A stretch of 64,000 nucleotides of DNA, from NCBI GenBank assembly GCA_944388215.1, contig CALXHT010000009.1, forward strand, positions 1 to 64,000, in the 5' to 3' direction. Shown piece after piece: positions 42,772 through 51,328 of this stretch. The notes beneath the pieces were generated by a model that saw only the letters and a program-made list of their open reading frames with translations, did not search any database and was not told where the DNA came from. The stretch comes from an uncultured Gemmiger sp. (GTDB lineage: Bacteria; Bacillota; Clostridia; Oscillospirales; Ruminococcaceae). The position numbers were made by a program, and so were the translations under genes. How positions within the stretch are numbered: position 1 is the first letter of the stretch; each line of letters opens with the position of its first letter.

Positions 42772-44744
42772 AGATCGGCCTCCTTCTCCACCGGCAGGCG
42801 ATCCCGGTGAATGCCCTGCATGCGATACATCGCACGGGAGGCTTCCGCCAGTTCATCGTACTCCGGCACATGGCCCTCCACGGCGTCGCAGAGCCAGTCC
42901 ATATGCACGATCTGCTCCAGATCCATGCCGTGGAGCCCGCTGTTCTTGTTGCTGCCGTCCTGGGCCGTGATCCGGCAGGCAAAGGGATCGATCATGCCGG
43001 AGATGATGCCCTCCCGCAGAATGCGGGCCAGATGCTGCACATCCTGGGGCAGTTCCCGGCTGAGCAGCACGTCCATGACGCCGCTGTTCATTCCCCACCA
43101 GTAGTTGACGGCCCTGCCGTCGGTGCCGGACTTGTCCCGGGTCCAGCCACCGTCCAGCACACTGCGCACCACATTTTCATAGAACTGGCCCCAGTGCCAG
43201 AACGGCGTGGCCAGATCCTGCAGCATGCCGCCCGGGCGGATCAGGAAGGTGCCGAACTCCCGCTGCGGCCGCCCCGGTACCGGCGCATCCCGGCCGGAAA
43301 CCACCGTGATGCCCTTGCGGGTGAACACCGTCAGCGGGTCCTCCTGCTGGGGCAGGCAGGTCCAGAACAGCTCCACCTTGACGCGGGGATTGACCATCCG
43401 CGCCCCCAGCGCAAAGGCGTTGATGTTGGCGGGCACACCGAAACTGGGGTAGTCCGCCACATAGCCGATGCGGTCCCCTGTGGCCATCGCCCCGGCAATG
43501 GCGCCGGTGATGAACTTGGCCTCGTACACCCGGGTGTAATAGGTGCGGATGCTGGCGTAGGGCATCTCCATGGAGCAGTTGAGGATGCGCACCGAAGGGT
43601 GCTTGACCGCCGCCCGCAGCGACGCCCCCACCAGTTTGGGGCTGGTGGTGAAAACGATGTCGGCCCCCTCGGCGATGGCCTGCTCCACCAGCTCGTCGGC
43701 GTTCTGGCCCGACACGGCGTTGAAGTAGGCAGCGGTCTCCACCTTGCCCTCAAACACGGTGTCCAGCTGGCTGCGGCCGAACTCGTGCTGGCTTGTCCAG
43801 GCGCTGGTCTCCGCCGTGCGCTCGTGGACAAAGGCCACCTTCAGGTGGGCGGGCGCCGCCGAGCGGATACCGGGCAGGATCTTGTCGATCAGCGTCTCCT
43901 TGAGTTTGGCCGGTTCCGCCGGCTTGTCGCTGACCGTGACGGGGTCCTCGTTCTGCAGGGCCAGCACATCGTCCCACAGGGCATCCAGCTTCTGGCTCAG
44001 CTCGGCCGGGGTGCTGTCGGCCAGTTCCTTGCGGGCATACAGCCGCAGCAACAGCAGCAGCACATCGCCGGTGGTGCAGCGCAGCTGATCGCCGCCGTGG
44101 GCCTGGAAGGCCTTGCCCACCCAGTTGTACAGCGAGAGAATGTCGGCGCGGTCGTCGTTGCTCCACGCCTCCTCCGGACCCTTGCCCATCAGTTTCTGCA
44201 GCCGGGCAAAACTGCCGGGCTTGGTAAACCGCAGGGCGTAGGTCTTGATCAGCGGATAGTACCGCATGAACTCGTAATACAGCCGCACTTCGGGGGTTTC
44301 GTTGTAGCGGGGCACCACCCGGGTGACGTTGGCCGGCACACTGCTGGCATCAAAGAATTTCAGCACGCTGACCCGCTTGTTGCCCTCCTGGACGTAGAAC
44401 CGGCCCAGGTATTCAAAGCAGCGGATGGGGTCCCGGATGCCCTCCTCCAGGTGGGCGATGCACAGGCTTGTCCACTTGTTGCCGAACTCCGTCTTGACTT
44501 CCAGCAGCGGCATGAAATTGCTGGCGAAAGCCGCTGTCCGCCCCGCCGTCTTGGTGCCGATCACCAGCTCCAGCGGCACCTCGATCAGCCCCAGCGGCAG
44601 CTGGCTCTCCACCTCCACATTCTGCAGGATATCATCCAGTACCGGCAAAAACGGGGATTGACCCGCAGCGGTCTTCTCCCGGTAATCCCGCTGGCCCTGT
44701 TTTTGCGCCTTGGTGTAATACTCCATCGCCTCTGTACGGGTCAT
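42768..44744 (-). CDS. BMP-domain (PnrA/Med-like) protein without signal peptide, with N-terminal extra domain
   Basis: 658 residues. The C-terminal half (about 300-600) is a basic-membrane-protein/PnrA-type ligand-binding fold: LKVAFVHERTAETSAWT, ADIVFTTSPKLVGASLRAA, MEMPYASIRTYYTRVYEAKFITGAIAGAM, RIGYVADYPSFGVPANINAFALGARMV. The first 290 residues hold FYVQEGNKRVSVLKFFDA, which resembles the ParB/Srx core (GNKRV). There is no signal peptide or lipobox, so it is a cytosolic relative of nucleoside-binding lipoproteins, possibly a sensor. The ATG at 44744 is preceded by GGAGGAG at 6 nt. A phosphoesterase gene is coupled downstream. Confidence 0.82.
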   Translation of the reverse strand: MTRTEAMEYYTKAQKQGQRDYREKTAAGQSPFLPVLDDILQNVEVESQLPLGLIEVPLELVIGTKTAGRTAAFASNFMPLLEVKTEFGNKWTSLCIAHLEEGIRDPIRCFEYLGRFYVQEGNKRVSVLKFFDASSVPANVTRVVPRYNETPEVRLYYEFMRYYPLIKTYALRFTKPGSFARLQKLMGKGPEEAWSNDDRADILSLYNWVGKAFQAHGGDQLRCTTGDVLLLLLRLYARKELADSTPAELSQKLDALWDDVLALQNEDPVTVSDKPAEPAKLKETLIDKILPGIRSAAPAHLKVAFVHERTAETSAWTSQHEFGRSQLDTVFEGKVETAAYFNAVSGQNADELVEQAIAEGADIVFTTSPKLVGASLRAAVKHPSVRILNCSMEMPYASIRTYYTRVYEAKFITGAIAGAMATGDRIGYVADYPSFGVPANINAFALGARMVNPRVKVELFWTCLPQQEDPLTVFTRKGITVVSGRDAPVPGRPQREFGTFLIRPGGMLQDLATPFWHWGQFYENVVRSVLDGGWTRDKSGTDGRAVNYWWGMNSGVMDVLLSRELPQDVQHLARILREGIISGMIDPFACRITAQDGSNKNSGLHGMDLEQIVHMDWLCDAVEGHVPEYDELAEASRAMYRMQGIHRDRLPVEKEADL

Positions 44745-44855
44745 CGCCATCTCCTCCGCGTCCTGTGTCACATTTCACAAAATTCTATCTTTTTCTTCGT
44801 ACAAAATGATTATAGCACAACGCGCCGAAAGATACAAAAGAATTCTGCTGCGTTG

Positions 44856-46151
44856 TCAGCCGGTATGCACGGCCTTGGGGTAAACCGCCTGCATGCGGGC
44901 ATTGTCATAGTGTTCGTCCAGGTACAGTTCCAGATTACTCTGGGCAGGCACTCCCTCCAGGCGGGCATTGTACCGCATGAGGGCCAGCGAACTTACCGTG
45001 ACGTTGGCCGCCATGAAGAGGCACAGCGCCCAGGTCAGCACCGCGCCGCCCCGCCGGGGCAGCCGCTCGATGAGGTCCGAAATGGGCGGGTAGAAGACCT
45101 TGAACCAGGCCACCGCCGCAAAGCCCCAGAAGAAGCAGTAAAGCAGGTTGATGCGCCCGCCCAGGTTGAAGGGAATCGCACTGTAATCCCAGAACACCGC
45201 GCCGAAGACCACCTCGGTGAAGACACTGCAGAGATACTCGTAGGCGCCGCCCAGCAGTGTGCCAGCCACAAACAGCCAGCTGGCCGGTTTGTCCTTGTAG
45301 CGGTAGAGCAGCAGTGTCACCAGGGCGATGGCCAGGCCCCACACGATGGAGAAAGGCCCCCACACCACGCTGGAACGGCTCATCCAGTAGCCCGCCGTGA
45401 TGCGGCAGAAGATGGTCTCGGTCACATCGCCCAGGAAAGAACCGATGAAAAAGAGCAGCACGATTTTGTAGGGGCTGCAGCCGGCGGCAAAAACGGTGGA
45501 TTTTGCCTTTTTGCGGCGTTCGAAGGTCAGGGCGGGATGAGCCTTGGCCATACGGTTTTCCACCCGGCCCAGGATCCACATGCCGGCGCGCAGCGTCAGG
45601 TTGGCCAGCCGGTTTTCCACCGCCTCGGCGGGGGGCCAGCGGTACCGCAGCCCCAGCATGGTGAGCCCCGTGCCTACCACATCGATGGCAAAGACCACCA
45701 ACAGCACCCACAGGGCCACGGTACGCACCGTGACGGGAATGATGCCGAACAGCGCCAGTAGCAGCGGGTTGCCCCAATGGATGGTGATGACGCTCAGCGC
45801 GCCCCACAGCAGCGAGGCCCCCAGGCAGATGTAGCCGTCCAGGTTGAACCATTCATCGCTGTAATCCCACCAGCGGGTGCCGCTGACCCGTTCCAGCAGG
45901 TGCCCGGCCACCCATTCCAGCACGGTGGCATAGATGGCACTGAGCCCGAACAGGAAAAACCAGCTCTGCTGCAGCTCGCCCAGAGTAAAGCTGATGGTCA
46001 GGCCGCCCACGCCGTACAGGATGCACAGCGGCCCGTTGAGCACGCCCCGGTCCTGGTAGCGGCGCTTGCGCACGGCGGTGGTGACCACCTCGCCCAACCA
46101 GCCCAGGAAGGAGTAGGCAAAGAACAGGTAGACAAACTGATAGAAGCCCAT
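44856..46151 (-). CDS. Putative ABC transporter permease, PF06541 (CmpB-like), two copies
   Basis: 431 residues, about ten helices. The unit FAYSFLGWLGEVVTTAVRKRRYQDRGVLNGPLCILYGVG is repeated in a second half as FFIGSFLGDVTETIFCRITAGYWMSRSSVVWGPFSIVWGL. Each copy is followed by LEWVAGHLLERVSGTRWWDYSD or YEYLCSVFTEVVFGAVFWDYSA and a small FNLDG/FNLGG motif. The family is called ABC-type IV permease, but a partner ATPase is rarely found and none is here. GAGGA precedes the ATG. 12 nt after the upstream dehydrogenase. Confidence 0.87.
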   Translation of the reverse strand: MGFYQFVYLFFAYSFLGWLGEVVTTAVRKRRYQDRGVLNGPLCILYGVGGLTISFTLGELQQSWFFLFGLSAIYATVLEWVAGHLLERVSGTRWWDYSDEWFNLDGYICLGASLLWGALSVITIHWGNPLLLALFGIIPVTVRTVALWVLLVVFAIDVVGTGLTMLGLRYRWPPAEAVENRLANLTLRAGMWILGRVENRMAKAHPALTFERRKKAKSTVFAAGCSPYKIVLLFFIGSFLGDVTETIFCRITAGYWMSRSSVVWGPFSIVWGLAIALVTLLLYRYKDKPASWLFVAGTLLGGAYEYLCSVFTEVVFGAVFWDYSAIPFNLGGRINLLYCFFWGFAAVAWFKVFYPPISDLIERLPRRGGAVLTWALCLFMAANVTVSSLALMRYNARLEGVPAQSNLELYLDEHYDNARMQAVYPKAVHTG

Positions 46152-46163
46152 ACAAAAATCCTC

Positions 46164-47159
46164 TTATTCGCAGGTCAGACGGCGGCCGGGGGTATCCTCG
46201 CTCACATAGCGGGTGGTGCGGCTCATCTGGTTATCCAGCGTGCCGCCGTCGGCGAACCGCTGCAGGTTGTGGGCGAAGATGCCCACGATGTTGTCCAGGG
46301 TTCTGGGCAGGCTGAACCGCCCCGAGATGTGGGGGGTGATGAGCACGGTGTCCAGCCCCCACAGCGGATGGTCGGCGGGCAGCGGCTCGGGGTCGGTCAC
46401 GTCGATGGCCGCCCCGTAGAGCGCCCCGCTCTGCACCGCTTCGGCCAGGGCGTCGCAGTCCACCGTACTGCCCCGGCCCACATTGATGAGAATAGCGCCC
46501 TTCTTGCAGCGTGCCAGCCGGGCGGCGTCGAACATCCGGTAAGTTTCCGGCGTGCCGGGCAGGCTCAGCGCCACCAGGTCCGCCTGGGGCAGTTCCTCGT
46601 CCAGATGGGCGGTATCCACCACCCGCAGGCAGTAATCGGGGCACTCCCCCGCATGGCGGCGCGCCCCCACCACCTGGGCCCCCAGCAGGTGGGCCCGCCG
46701 GGCAAAGCTGGCACCGATGTCCCCCATGCCCACGCAGAGCACCCGCGCCCCCGCGATGGAACGCACCGGGCGCTCAATGGCGTTCCACTCATGGCGGTGC
46801 TGGCGGTCCCGGTAGAGCACCAGGTCCTTGGCCAGCGCCAGCCACATGCCCAGCATCCACTCGCTGATGGCCAGCCCGTAGGCGCCGGTGGCGTTGGTGA
46901 CAACGCAATCGTCCGGCAGCACCCCGGGTTCCAGGTAGGGGTCCGGCCCCGCAAAGTTGGACTGGAACCAGACAAGATGGGTGTTCTGGCGGATCAGTTC
47001 CACCGGCACATTGCCCAGGATGGCATCCGCCCAGAGGATCTCCTCCAGGGTGACGGTTTCCTGGGTGGTGAAGCGGTAGGCAAACTGCGGTGCCGCCTGC
47101 CGGATGGTCTCGCGCTGGGCCTCCGAGAGAGGCAGCGCCACAAGAATATGTTTTTCCAT
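46164..47159 (-). CDS. D-2-hydroxyacid dehydrogenase (NAD-dependent)
   Basis: 331 residues. NAD loop VLCVGMGDIGASFARRAHLLGA (about 140-160); catalytic Arg in LINVGRGSTVD, Glu in VTDPEPLPADHPLW and His in ITPHISG. This subgroup acts on short 2-keto acids such as glyoxylate or hydroxypyruvate, but specificity is not readable. GAAGGAAG precedes the ATG. Lies between queH and the PF06541 gene on the same strand. Confidence 0.9.
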   Translation of the reverse strand: MEKHILVALPLSEAQRETIRQAAPQFAYRFTTQETVTLEEILWADAILGNVPVELIRQNTHLVWFQSNFAGPDPYLEPGVLPDDCVVTNATGAYGLAISEWMLGMWLALAKDLVLYRDRQHRHEWNAIERPVRSIAGARVLCVGMGDIGASFARRAHLLGAQVVGARRHAGECPDYCLRVVDTAHLDEELPQADLVALSLPGTPETYRMFDAARLARCKKGAILINVGRGSTVDCDALAEAVQSGALYGAAIDVTDPEPLPADHPLWGLDTVLITPHISGRFSLPRTLDNIVGIFAHNLQRFADGGTLDNQMSRTTRYVSEDTPGRRLTCE

Positions 47160-47196
47160 AGTACTTCCTTCTTATTCTATGAGGGGACGCGCCGGG

Positions 47197-47814
47197 TCAT
47201 ACGCCCCGCTCCTCTTTGCTGAACACACAGCCGCAGTAGTCCTGGCGATAGAGCCCGTACTGAGCACTGAGCTCCAGGCTGCGCTTGTAGCCGTCCTTTT
47301 TGCGGAACTCGCTGGGCAGAAAGCGCACGCCGTACTGCGCCCCCAGCTCCGCCCCCAGCGTGTTGATGCGCACCGGGTCCTTCATGGGGGAAATGGACAG
47401 CGTGGTGCAGAACCAGTCAAAGCCCTGTTCCGCCGCATACCGGGCCGCCTGTTCCAGCCGCAGCCGGTAGCAGACCGTGCAGCGCTCCCCCTTCTCCGGC
47501 TCCTGTTCCAGCCCTCTGACGGCATCGTAAAATTCCTTTGGCTCGTAGGGCAGTTCCACCACCGGGAAGCGGTATCCCGCCTCCTGCACAAACCGCTCCA
47601 GTTCCGCCTCCCGGCGATGGTATTCCGCCGGCGGGTAAATATTGGGATTGTAATAGAGGATGGTCAGGTCAAAATGATCGGCCAGACGCTCCAGCGTGGC
47701 GCTGGAACAGGGTGCACAGCAGGCGTGCAGCAGCAGTTTCGGGCGGGTGCCCGCGGCGTCCAGCTGTTTCAGTACCTTCTCCATCTCCAGCTGATAATTG
47801 ATACGATTCGGCAT
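47197..47814 (-). CDS. queH: Epoxyqueuosine reductase QueH
   Basis: 205 residues. LLLHACCAPCSSATLERL at residues about 28-45 gives the first Cys set; CTVCYRLRLEQ and DYCGCVFS complete the [4Fe-4S] and redox-cysteine pattern of QueH (DUF208). It reduces epoxyqueuosine in tRNA to queuosine, independent of cobalamin QueG. Together with queT and its preQ1 riboswitch at 25.3 kb it shows a queuosine pathway fed by salvage. AGGGAAGGAA precedes the ATG. Confidence 0.93.
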   Translation of the reverse strand: MPNRINYQLEMEKVLKQLDAAGTRPKLLLHACCAPCSSATLERLADHFDLTILYYNPNIYPPAEYHRREAELERFVQEAGYRFPVVELPYEPKEFYDAVRGLEQEPEKGERCTVCYRLRLEQAARYAAEQGFDWFCTTLSISPMKDPVRINTLGAELGAQYGVRFLPSEFRKKDGYKRSLELSAQYGLYRQDYCGCVFSKEERGV

Positions 47815-48041
47815 ACTTTCCTTCCCTCTGCAATGGGCGGTTCGCCTTTGCAGACGCTCCGCCCGGTTTCTCTTTCATGATACCATAAACCGCGCTTTTT
47901 TGCACCCGGTTGCGGTAGATTTTGTGCCGCTTTTTGCGGAAATCTTTTTCCGGACCGGATCCGGGCTGAATTTAAAAGATCGTCCAAATTTCTTTTGCAA
48001 TTTCTTGAAACTTCTTTCACCGCTTTGTCACAAACAACCGA

Positions 48042-48178
48042 TATACTGTAAGTGTCCTCAGGAAGGGAGCAGGGACCCGACCTGAGGCAGGGACCCCAAG
48101 TTTTTTCATCCATACTCCTCTTTTCTTTTGACACCAAAGCGGCACCGGCGAAAACCGGTGCCGCTTTGGCGTTTTTTG
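48042..48178 (+). ncRNA. Candidate structured intergenic RNA
   Basis: After a TATACT box (48042-48047, poor -35) come CCTCAGG (48056-48062) and its inverted copy CCTGAGG (48081-48087), enclosing GGGAGCAGGGACCC, and the 10-mer GCAGGGACCC twice (48069 and 48088). A TTTTTT run at 48101 and a very strong terminator at 48134-48177 follow. No open frame fits. The GGAAGGGAGCAG piece faintly recalls the small SRP RNA apical loop, but the flanking helix does not fit. Could also be a leader of the dehydratase-activator gene. Strand and ends are tentative. Confidence 0.35.
48134..48177 (+). terminator. Strong intrinsic terminator
   Basis: CCAAAGCGGCACCGG (48134-48148), loop CGAAAA, perfect complement (48155-48169), then GCGTTTTTT. 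It ends whatever is transcribed from about 48050, well before the gene at 48356. Confidence 0.85.
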
Positions 48179-48210
48179 GGGTTTCCACGACATTTTTCGC
48201 CCCGCCAGAC

Positions 48211-48239
48211 TTGCCAAACCGGCCGAAAAAAGGTAGAAT
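48211..48239 (+). promoter_or_regulatory. Promoter of the dehydratase-activator operon
   Basis: TTGCCA (48211-48216), 17 nt, TAGAAT (48234-48239). The remaining leader of about 110 nt has an AGGAGT/ACTCCT hairpin (48259-48282 region). The rest of the 541-nt gap, 47815-48040, shows no gene. Confidence 0.68.
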
Positions 48240-48355
48240 AGGGTGATATGGTATCGGTAGGAGTAGGCGTTTTGTGACTCCTGCGCGCGAAAAACTGCGC
48301 TGTTTCGATATCTTGTCCCGCAATTTCCCGTTTTTCCGCAGGAGGTTACATCCCT

Positions 48356-51292
48356 ATGAGAGTTGGTTTGGACATTGGTTCCACGACCATTAAATGTGTG
48401 GTGCTGAACGACGCCGGTGAGATTCTCTTTTCCACCTACGAGCGTCATTTCAGCCATATTCTGGAGAAGGGCAAGGCCCTGCTCGAAAAAGTGGCCGCCG
48501 AATATCTGCCCGACGGCCGCGCCTACCTGGCCATTTCCGGCTCCGCCGGCATGGGCCTGGCCGACAGCTGCAAGGTGCCCTTTGTACAGGAAGTGTTCGC
48601 CACCCGCGTGGCGGCCAACCGTCTGGTGCCCGGCACCGACTGCATCATTGAGCTGGGCGGTGAGGATGCCAAGATCCTCTTCCTGACCAATGGCACCGAG
48701 GTGCGCATGAACGGCAGCTGCGCCGGCGGCACCGGCGCCTTCATCGACCAGATGGCCACCCTTCTGAAGATGGGCGCCGACGAGATGGACGCTGCCGCCC
48801 AGACCGCCACCCGTACCTACACCATCGCCAGCCGCTGCGGTGTCTTCGCCAAGAGCGACATCCAGCCGCTGATCAACCAGGGCGCCCAGGCCGGCGACAT
48901 CGCTGCCTCCATCTACCAGGCCGTGGTCAACCAGACCATCGCGGGCCTGGCCCAGGGCCGTCCCATCCAGGGCAACGTCGTCTACCTGGGCGGGCCGCTG
49001 ACCTTCAGCAAGACGCTGCGGGAAAGCTTCGACAAGACGCTGGGCGTCAAGGGCCTCTGCCCCGACAACAGCCTGCTCTTTGTGGCCATGGGCGCCGCCT
49101 TCTATGCCGACGAGGAGTCCGACCTGCGGGAAGTGGCCCGCCGTCTGGACGACTACAGCGCCACCGCCACCTATGTGAGCCTGCCGCCGCTGTTTGCCAA
49201 CAAGCAGGAGTACGAGGAATTCCACGCCCGGCACCTGAAAGCCACCGTGCCCTGCCTGCCCTTCAGCGCCCAGTGCGGCCCGGTGCATATCGGCATCGAT
49301 TCCGGTTCCACCACCATCAAGCTGGTGGTCATCGACCAGAACGCCAACATCCTGTTTGAGAGCTACCGCCCCAACCTGGGCAACCCCGTGCCGCTGGTGC
49401 GGGAGACGCTGCTCAAACTGTACCAGGACCACCCCGGGCTGGAGATCGCCAGCGTCACCACCACCGGCTACGGCGAGGAGCTCATCAAGAACGCCTTCCA
49501 CTGTGACCGGGGTCTGGTGGAGACGGTGGCCCACTTCACCGCCGCCAAGCACTTCATGCCCGACGTGGACTTCATCATCGACATCGGCGGCCAGGACATG
49601 AAGTGCTTCAAGATCGAGGACGGCGCCATCAGCAACATCTTCCTCAACGAAGCCTGTTCCTCGGGCTGCGGCAGCTTCCTGCAGACCTTCGCCCAGGCCC
49701 TGGGCTATGACGTGAAGGAGTTTGCCGCCCTGGGTCTGTTTGCCGACCGCCCCGTCGACCTGGGCAGCCGCTGCACTGTCTTCATGAACTCCTCGGTGAA
49801 GCAGGCCCAGAAGGACGGCGCCTCCATCCAGAACATCAGCGCCGGCCTCTCCATTTCCGTCGTCAAGAACGCCCTGTACAAGGTCATCCGCGCCTCCAGC
49901 CCGGAGGAACTGGGCCGCAACATCGTGGTCCAGGGCGGCACCTTCTACAACGAAGCCGTGCTGCGCGCCTTCGAGAAGGAGATGGGTGTGGAGGTCATCC
50001 GCCCCGACATCGCCGGTCTGATGGGCGCCTACGGCGCCGCCCTCTACGGCATGGCCCGCGCCGGGGAGAACGCCCGCAGCTCGGTGCTGACCCAGGCGGA
50101 GCTGGAAAACTTCAGCCAGACCGTCAAGACCGTGCAGTGCAACGGCTGCGGCAACCACTGCCAGCTCACCGTCAACGTCTTTGCGGACGGCAAGCGGTTT
50201 ATCTCGGGCAACCGCTGCGACAAGCCGGTCACCGGCAAGGCCAACAACGAGGACCTGAACCTCTACGCCTACAAGCTCAAGCTGCTGGAGGACTACCGCA
50301 ACGCCCCGGCGCCGGAACATCCCCGGGCCAGGATCGGCATCCCCCTCTGCCTGAATATGTATGAACTGCTGCCCTTCTGGCATACCCTGTTTACGAAACT
50401 GGGCTTCCAGGTGGTGGTCAGTCCCTTCTCCAGCCGCAAGCTCTATCAGTCCGGACAGGCCACCATCCCCAGCGATACCGCCTGCTTCCCGGCCAAGCTC
50501 AGCCATGGTCACATCCATTGGCTGGCCGAGCAGGGTGTGGACGCGGTGTTCTACCCCTGCATGAGTTACAACCTGGACGAACACCTGGGCGACAACCACT
50601 ACAACTGCCCCGTGGTGGCCTACTACCCTGAGGTGCTGGAGGGCAACTGCCCCGAGCTGACCAAGATTCCGCTGCTCTACGATTACTTTAATCTCGAGCG
50701 CCGCAAGGACTTCTACAAGCGGTTCTACCAGTCCATCACCAAAACCTACCCCGACCTGCGGGAGAAGGATGTCCATGCCGCCATCGACGCTGCCTACGAC
50801 GAGTACGCCCGCCACATGCAGCAGATCCGGGACAAGGGCACGGCCATCATCGCCGAAGCCCGCAAGGAGGGCAAACACATCATCGTGCTGGCGGGCCGTC
50901 CCTACCACGTTGACCCTGAGGTCAACCACGGCATCGACCAGCTGATCATCCGGCAGGGTGCCGCGGTGGTCACCGAGGATTCGGTGAGCTGGCACGAGGA
51001 GAAATTCAACACCTCGGTGCTGAACCAGTGGACCTACCACAGCCGGCTCTACGCCGCCGCCAAGTACTGCATCGACCAGCCCGACATGGACCTGGTCCAG
51101 CTGGTTTCCTTCGGCTGCGGTCTGGACGCCATCACCACCGACGAGACCCGCGAGATCCTGCAGGCCGGCGGCAAGCTGTACACCCAGCTGAAGATCGACG
51201 AGATCACCAACCTGGGCGCCGTGAACATCCGGCTGCGCAGTCTGTTCGCCGCCCTGGAAGAGCGCCGCGAGGCCGCCGCCGAGCGGGCCTGA
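48356..51292 (+). CDS. 2-hydroxyacyl-CoA dehydratase activator-like ATPase (BadF/BcrA type, double domain, DUF2229)
   Basis: 978 residues. Two ASKHA ATPase domains in tandem: MRVGLDIGSTTIKCVVLND at residue 1 and HIGIDSGSTTIKLVVIDQ near 310. Cys-containing loops NGSCAGGTGAFIDQMA and ACSSGCGSFLQTFAQAL are where dimeric activators hold a [4Fe-4S] cluster. The C-terminal third (about 650-978) is the DUF2229 region with a CNGCGNHCQLTV finger at about 595. Such long fused proteins occur in many anaerobes with no defined substrate. GCAGGAGG precedes the ATG. The dehydratase-like partner follows at 51329. Confidence 0.88.
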   Translation: MRVGLDIGSTTIKCVVLNDAGEILFSTYERHFSHILEKGKALLEKVAAEYLPDGRAYLAISGSAGMGLADSCKVPFVQEVFATRVAANRLVPGTDCIIELGGEDAKILFLTNGTEVRMNGSCAGGTGAFIDQMATLLKMGADEMDAAAQTATRTYTIASRCGVFAKSDIQPLINQGAQAGDIAASIYQAVVNQTIAGLAQGRPIQGNVVYLGGPLTFSKTLRESFDKTLGVKGLCPDNSLLFVAMGAAFYADEESDLREVARRLDDYSATATYVSLPPLFANKQEYEEFHARHLKATVPCLPFSAQCGPVHIGIDSGSTTIKLVVIDQNANILFESYRPNLGNPVPLVRETLLKLYQDHPGLEIASVTTTGYGEELIKNAFHCDRGLVETVAHFTAAKHFMPDVDFIIDIGGQDMKCFKIEDGAISNIFLNEACSSGCGSFLQTFAQALGYDVKEFAALGLFADRPVDLGSRCTVFMNSSVKQAQKDGASIQNISAGLSISVVKNALYKVIRASSPEELGRNIVVQGGTFYNEAVLRAFEKEMGVEVIRPDIAGLMGAYGAALYGMARAGENARSSVLTQAELENFSQTVKTVQCNGCGNHCQLTVNVFADGKRFISGNRCDKPVTGKANNEDLNLYAYKLKLLEDYRNAPAPEHPRARIGIPLCLNMYELLPFWHTLFTKLGFQVVVSPFSSRKLYQSGQATIPSDTACFPAKLSHGHIHWLAEQGVDAVFYPCMSYNLDEHLGDNHYNCPVVAYYPEVLEGNCPELTKIPLLYDYFNLERRKDFYKRFYQSITKTYPDLREKDVHAAIDAAYDEYARHMQQIRDKGTAIIAEARKEGKHIIVLAGRPYHVDPEVNHGIDQLIIRQGAAVVTEDSVSWHEEKFNTSVLNQWTYHSRLYAAAKYCIDQPDMDLVQLVSFGCGLDAITTDETREILQAGGKLYTQLKIDEITNLGAVNIRLRSLFAALEERREAAAERA

Positions 51293-51328
51293 TCCCCCTT
51301 CGTTTTCCCTGAAAAAGAGGCAAAGTAT

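Noticed and set aside
42807..45761. A 984-codon plus-strand frame
   Set aside because: Antisense to the BMP-domain and PF06541 genes, both with clear domains and start signals.
48054..48106. Small SRP RNA (4.5S) assignment
   Set aside because: GGAAGGGAGCAG resembles the apical loop, but the conserved flanking helix and the symmetric internal loop cannot be formed.
47769..48323. A minus-strand frame of 184 codons upstream of queH
   Set aside because: It crosses the terminator hairpin and RNA candidate, has no ribosome site and no family resemblance.
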